NCBI GenBank assembly: GCA_049647245.1
Contig: JBARXH010000213.1
Span: forward strand, 1-7,197
DNA length: 7,197 nt
Direction of reading: 5' to 3'
Origin: Litorimonas sp049647245
GTDB taxonomy: Bacteria; Pseudomonadota; Alphaproteobacteria; Caulobacterales; Maricaulaceae
Shown here piece after piece: positions 4,740 through 7,197 of this stretch. The stretch's first letter is position 1; each line of letters starts with the position of its first letter. Made by a program: the position numbers and the translations under genes. A model generated the notes under the pieces. It searched no databases. It had not been told where the DNA came from and worked only from the letters and a program-made list of their open reading frames with translations.

Positions 4740-6302
4740 ATGCTGCGCTTCTGCCTCACTCTCCTTGCCTGGCTCTCCGCCGCCCTGCCCGCCTTCGCCC
4801 AAGGGGCGAACATCGGGGCGAGCATGGGGGCGGGCATGGAGGCTGGTGAAGGCGTCAGCGCGCGATCGGAGCATTTCGTCCTCGTCTCGGATGCCTCTGT
4901 CGACGCGCGGACCCTGCTGTCGGACCTGGAGGCGTTCCGCATCGCCGTGGCTGCCGACCTCGGTCTGCCGGAGGTCCGCCAGCCCCCCCTGCGCATCTCC
5001 ATCGTGGACGACCCTGATCTGTTCACCGCCGTTTCGCCGGGCGGGCTGACGGCGGCGATCTACCGGCAGAGCGCGGTCGGGCACGACGTCGTGCTGGGCT
5101 ACGATTCACGGCCCGGCCGGATGCTGTCGCGCGCGCTGGAGCCCGAATGGCTGCGCCTCGTGCTGCGCCACGAAACCGTGCACCACCTGCTGGAGACCCG
5201 CTACCCGCGCAAGCTGCCCATCTGGCTGGGCGAAGGCCTGGCCGAATATTATGCCAGCTACCGCCGCGGCCCGGACGGACGCCCCGTCTTCGGCCACGCC
5301 CTGCCGGAACAGGAGGTCCCCTCGCCCACGCAGGACTGGCTGCCCCTGCGCAACGTGATCGAAAGCCTGTCGCACTATCCGGACTTCCGCCTGTCCGGCC
5401 AGACCCCGACCAAGGCGCAGCGCCTCTATTACGGGCAGAGCTGGGCGCTCGCCAATTTCGTCATGGACCAGCCGGAAGGCCTCGCCCGCATCCACCGCTT
5501 CGTGGATGGCTGGTCGGACGGGCGGACCGGGGAGGACAGTTTCCAGCAGGCCTTCGGTCTGGGCTATGAGGGGCTGGAGGCGCGGCTGCGCCAGGCGGTC
5601 TCGCAGGAGCGGCCGCTCTATCCCGATCCCGTCACTCCGAAGACCGGCATTGCCGTGACCTCGGGGACTGCGGACGGAACGGACATCGCCCGCAACCATC
5701 TCCGCCTTCTGCTGACGCATGGCCGTCTGGGCGAGGATGTGGACCAGCGGATCGACGCGCTGAGCGCCCGGCTGGGCGAAGCGGCGGACACGCTGGACCT
5801 CGACCTGGCGCGCAGTCTCCGCCTGTGGCGGTGGAAGGACTGGGACGGTGCGACGGCGGCGGCAGAAACGGCTCTGCGGCGCGACCCGGACAATGCGTCT
5901 GCGTTGAAGATGCGCGCCAAGGCCGCCTATGGCCAAGTGTCGGAGCGCCAGTCCGAAGGCGCGCTTTGGGACGTGGCCGAAATCGCGGCGCTGCAGGCTC
6001 TGGCGGTCGACCCGAACGATGCGGAGCTGCACCTGTTCCACGTCGCCGTCAGCCTGCCGACCGATGTGCGCCTGACGCCGAACGCGCGTGCGTCGCTCGA
6101 CTGGCTGCAGACCCAGCGCACCCATTTGCGGCGCCCGCACACCGCCATGATGATGGTGCCTGCCCTGATCTATGAAAACCGCTTCGATCAGGCCGACGCC
6201 GTGCTCGACAGCGCCGCGCGCTGGGCGTCCAATCCCGACGACCGCTGGGTCATCGAGCGCCTGCGCGGCAATGTGGCGAGCGAGCGGGCAAAGCGCCGGT
6301 AG
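4740..6302 (+). CDS. Exported HExxH (gluzincin-type) metallopeptidase-like protein with helical-repeat C-terminus
   Basis: The protein has 520 residues from the ATG at 4740. This start gives a clean signal peptide, MLRFCLTLLAWLSAALPAFA, with cleavage predicted after Ala20; an upstream in-frame TTG at 4704 would only add 12 residues before it. Residues 40-110 resemble the pre-catalytic domain of DUF1570/peptidase-MA-like proteins (SEHFVLVSDA, then a putative beta strand LRISIVDD). The zinc site is HETVH (144-148) plus Glu165 in WLGEGLAEYY, the HExxH...E pattern of gluzincins. YYGQSWALANFVM (230-242) fits the helix that usually follows. Residues 315-510 are mostly helical and contain TPR-like stretches such as WDGATAAAETALRRDPDNASAL (split here by its Asp-Gly turn). 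The product is probably periplasmic; its substrate is unknown. No strong Shine-Dalgarno lies directly before the ATG; AGGGG sits at 4720-4724. It converges with rplT. Confidence 0.88.
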   Translation: MLRFCLTLLAWLSAALPAFAQGANIGASMGAGMEAGEGVSARSEHFVLVSDASVDARTLLSDLEAFRIAVAADLGLPEVRQPPLRISIVDDPDLFTAVSPGGLTAAIYRQSAVGHDVVLGYDSRPGRMLSRALEPEWLRLVLRHETVHHLLETRYPRKLPIWLGEGLAEYYASYRRGPDGRPVFGHALPEQEVPSPTQDWLPLRNVIESLSHYPDFRLSGQTPTKAQRLYYGQSWALANFVMDQPEGLARIHRFVDGWSDGRTGEDSFQQAFGLGYEGLEARLRQAVSQERPLYPDPVTPKTGIAVTSGTADGTDIARNHLRLLLTHGRLGEDVDQRIDALSARLGEAADTLDLDLARSLRLWRWKDWDGATAAAETALRRDPDNASALKMRAKAAYGQVSERQSEGALWDVAEIAALQALAVDPNDAELHLFHVAVSLPTDVRLTPNARASLDWLQTQRTHLRRPHTAMMMVPALIYENRFDQADAVLDSAARWASNPDDRWVIERLRGNVASERAKRR

Positions 6303-6309
6303 CGCAAAT

Positions 6310-6336
6310 AAAAAAGGCCCGCACGGGGCGGGCCTT
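6310..6336 (-). terminator. Terminator of rpmI-rplT, possibly bidirectional
   Basis: AAGGCCCGC (6314-6322) pairs perfectly with GCGGGCCTT (6328-6336) around a 5-base loop. On the minus strand the stem runs into six Ts (6315-6310), 27 bp past the rplT stop, so it is a strong terminator for the leftward operon. On the plus strand only CTTGTTG follows, so it may also slow transcription leaving the metallopeptidase gene. Confidence 0.9.
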
Positions 6337-6362
6337 GTTGGGCATCCGAGGATCGAAGCGGC

Positions 6363-6740
6363 TTAGGCGTCGACCGTGTGCGGATTGCTGTGGTGCTTTT
6401 TCGCCGTGTCGATCAGCGCCTTGAAGCTGTCCGGCTCGTTCATGGCCATGTCGGCGAGGACCTTGCGGTCGAGGCTGATTCCGGCCTTGTTCAGGCCGTC
6501 CATGAAGCGGCCATAGGTCAGGCCTTCGGCCCGCGTGGCGGCGTTGATGCGCTGGATCCACAGGGCGCGGAACTGGCGCTTCTTCAGCTTGCGGCCGATA
6601 TAGGCGTACTGACCCGCCTTCTCGACGGCCTGGTTGGCAATGCGAAACGTGTTCTTGCGGCGGCCGCGATAGCCTTTGGCCTGGGCGAGAACCTTCTTGT
6701 GACGGGCGGACTTGGTAACGCCGCGTTTGACTCGAGACAT
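6363..6740 (-). CDS. rplT: 50S ribosomal protein L20
   Basis: L20 binds 23S rRNA early in 50S assembly and in several bacteria represses its own operon. The 125 residues carry the expected features: a basic N-terminal extension opening MSRVKRGVTKSARHKKVLAQ, then GYRGRRKNTFRIA, the KLKKRQFRALWIQRINAA segment (51-68), GLTYGRFM and LNKAGISLDRKVLADMA. It is a few residues longer than the usual 117-120 because of a C-terminal tail ending KKHHSNPHTVDA. The ATG at 6740 has a Shine-Dalgarno (AGGAG, 6752-6748) overlapping the rpmI stop codon, so translation is probably coupled to rpmI, 10 bp upstream. pheS, which often follows rplT, is absent; a terminator ends the operon here. Confidence 0.98.
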   Translation of the reverse strand: MSRVKRGVTKSARHKKVLAQAKGYRGRRKNTFRIANQAVEKAGQYAYIGRKLKKRQFRALWIQRINAATRAEGLTYGRFMDGLNKAGISLDRKVLADMAMNEPDSFKALIDTAKKHHSNPHTVDA

Positions 6741-6750
6741 CTATCCGCTC

Positions 6751-6963
6751 CTACTTCTTCTTCCGGCCGTAAGGCATGAATTTCTTCTTGATGACCTTGG
6801 CATCGCACTCTTCCACGACGGTCGTGCCGCGCAGGCGGCGGATCTGGTCGTTGGAGCGCTTGATCATGCCGTGGCGCTTGCCGGCCTGGCCCGCGAGGAC
6901 CTTTCCAGACTTGGTGATCTTGAAGCGTTTCTTCGCACCACTCTTCGTCTTCATCTTGGGCAT
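6751..6963 (-). CDS. rpmI: 50S ribosomal protein L35
   Basis: L35 is a small, very basic large-subunit protein. The 70 residues open MPKMKTKSGAKKRFKITKSG and contain GKRHGMIKRS (28-37), then RRLRG and the C-terminal KKKFMPYGRKKK, all typical of the family (usually 64-67 residues). The ATG at 6963 follows a textbook Shine-Dalgarno AGGAG (6974-6970) with six bases between. It is first in a two-gene operon with rplT. infC, which precedes rpmI in many bacteria, is not found in the 234 bp available upstream. Confidence 0.98.
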   Translation of the reverse strand: MPKMKTKSGAKKRFKITKSGKVLAGQAGKRHGMIKRSNDQIRRLRGTTVVEECDAKVIKKKFMPYGRKKK

Positions 6964-6992
6964 TGTTTTCTCCTGATGTGAGTTTTCGGCGG

Positions 6993-7017
6993 CCGGGCAA
7001 ATGCCACATTGGCCCGG
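6993..7017 (-). promoter_or_regulatory. Hairpin in the rpmI-rplT leader
   Basis: CCGGGC (6993-6998) pairs with GCCCGG (7012-7017). Inside, AATG (7000-7003) pairs with CATT (7007-7010) across one mismatch, leaving a 3-base loop. It lies about 30 nt upstream of the rpmI start in the predicted 5' leader, a position where an autoregulatory L20 (or other) site could sit. It is not followed by a U-run, so it is not a standard attenuator. Confidence 0.5.
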
Positions 7018-7064
7018 ATGCGCCGTTGGCTCCGCGCAGGTGGCCTGCGAAGAGCGAAGCGCGC

Positions 7065-7092
7065 CCTATACAGCAGCGCGCGCAGGTTTCAA
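7065..7092 (-). promoter_or_regulatory. Candidate promoter of rpmI-rplT
   Basis: TTGAAA (7092-7087, five of six to the -35 consensus) and TATAGG (7070-7065, four of six to the -10) face rpmI with a 16-bp spacer. Transcription would begin near 7058 and give a leader of about 95 nt. It is the best sigma-70-like pair I found upstream of the operon. Confidence 0.55.
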
Positions 7093-7121
7093 GTCGCAGG
7101 GACAGACCCCCGCAGGGATTT

Positions 7122-7157
7122 GCGGCGGCACACTCCGCCAAGGAGATGCGCCGCCGC
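7122..7157. other. Strong imperfect hairpin upstream of the rpmI promoter
   Basis: GCGGCGGC (7122-7129) pairs with GCCGCCGC (7150-7157). Inner pairs include CTCC (7133-7136) with GGAG (7142-7145). On the minus strand the stem is nearly continuous, with one bulge and a G-U pair. A second hairpin, GGCCGGA/TCCGGCC around CGGA, follows at 7164-7181. Neither has an adjacent T-run. They may be the end of an upstream leftward gene's transcript or protein-binding dyads. Confidence 0.45.
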
Positions 7158-7197
7158 GACCCGGGCCGGACGGATCCGGCCGGTTGCCCCACAGCTG

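Noticed and set aside
5106..6140. A 344-codon minus-strand ORF opposite the metallopeptidase gene
   Set aside because: The sense strand has a signal peptide and a complete zinc motif. The antisense frame shows no domain and is expected in high-GC DNA.

Overview
The window looks like ordinary chromosome from a GC-rich alphaproteobacterium. The evidence is the sequence of Ffh (opening MFEALGDRLGG, switch motifs DTAGR and TRIDGD), the long Ala/Glu-rich tail on ribosomal protein S16, the L35-L20 pair without infC next to it, and high-GC codon use throughout. The order cannot be fixed from sequence alone; Caulobacterales/Maricaulales-like groups are a guess. I see no phage, IS element, CRISPR array, tRNA or rRNA.

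Layout, left to right. (1) Positions 2-736 (+) hold the 3' end of a phosphotransferase-family gene (choline/aminoglycoside kinase fold). It continues in frame into a second domain resembling DUF6285, which I know mainly as a separate neighbouring gene. (2) 807-1292 (+) is a small exported protein of unknown function. It is followed by a very long hairpin whose last base touches the ATG of (3), a nitroreductase-family flavoprotein at 1373-2038 (+). (4) 2039-2244 is a convergent intergenic region. It holds two head-to-head copies of a roughly 58-bp palindromic repeat and the terminator of the leftward operon. (5) ffh (4410-2794) and rpsP (2760-2245) form a leftward operon: the SRP GTPase, then 30S protein S16. 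(6) 4411-4739 is a divergent non-coding region with a candidate ffh promoter, hairpins, a 13-bp dyad and a near-exact second copy of the ffh start site. (7) 4740-6302 (+) encodes an exported HExxH gluzincin-type metallopeptidase-like protein with a helical, TPR-like C-terminal half. (8) A strong terminator separates it from (9) the leftward rpmI-rplT operon (6963-6751 and 6740-6363), with a candidate promoter at 7092-7065 and a leader hairpin.

Functionally, the two leftward operons supply translation and protein-targeting machinery: S16, L20 and L35 for ribosome assembly, and Ffh for co-translational membrane targeting. The rightward genes are unrelated accessory metabolism and envelope genes. 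No new multi-gene system is evident. The observations most worth a second look are the duplicated ffh start region with its TTG start codon, the hairpin abutting the nitroreductase start, the phosphotransferase-DUF6285 fusion and the paired intergenic repeats.
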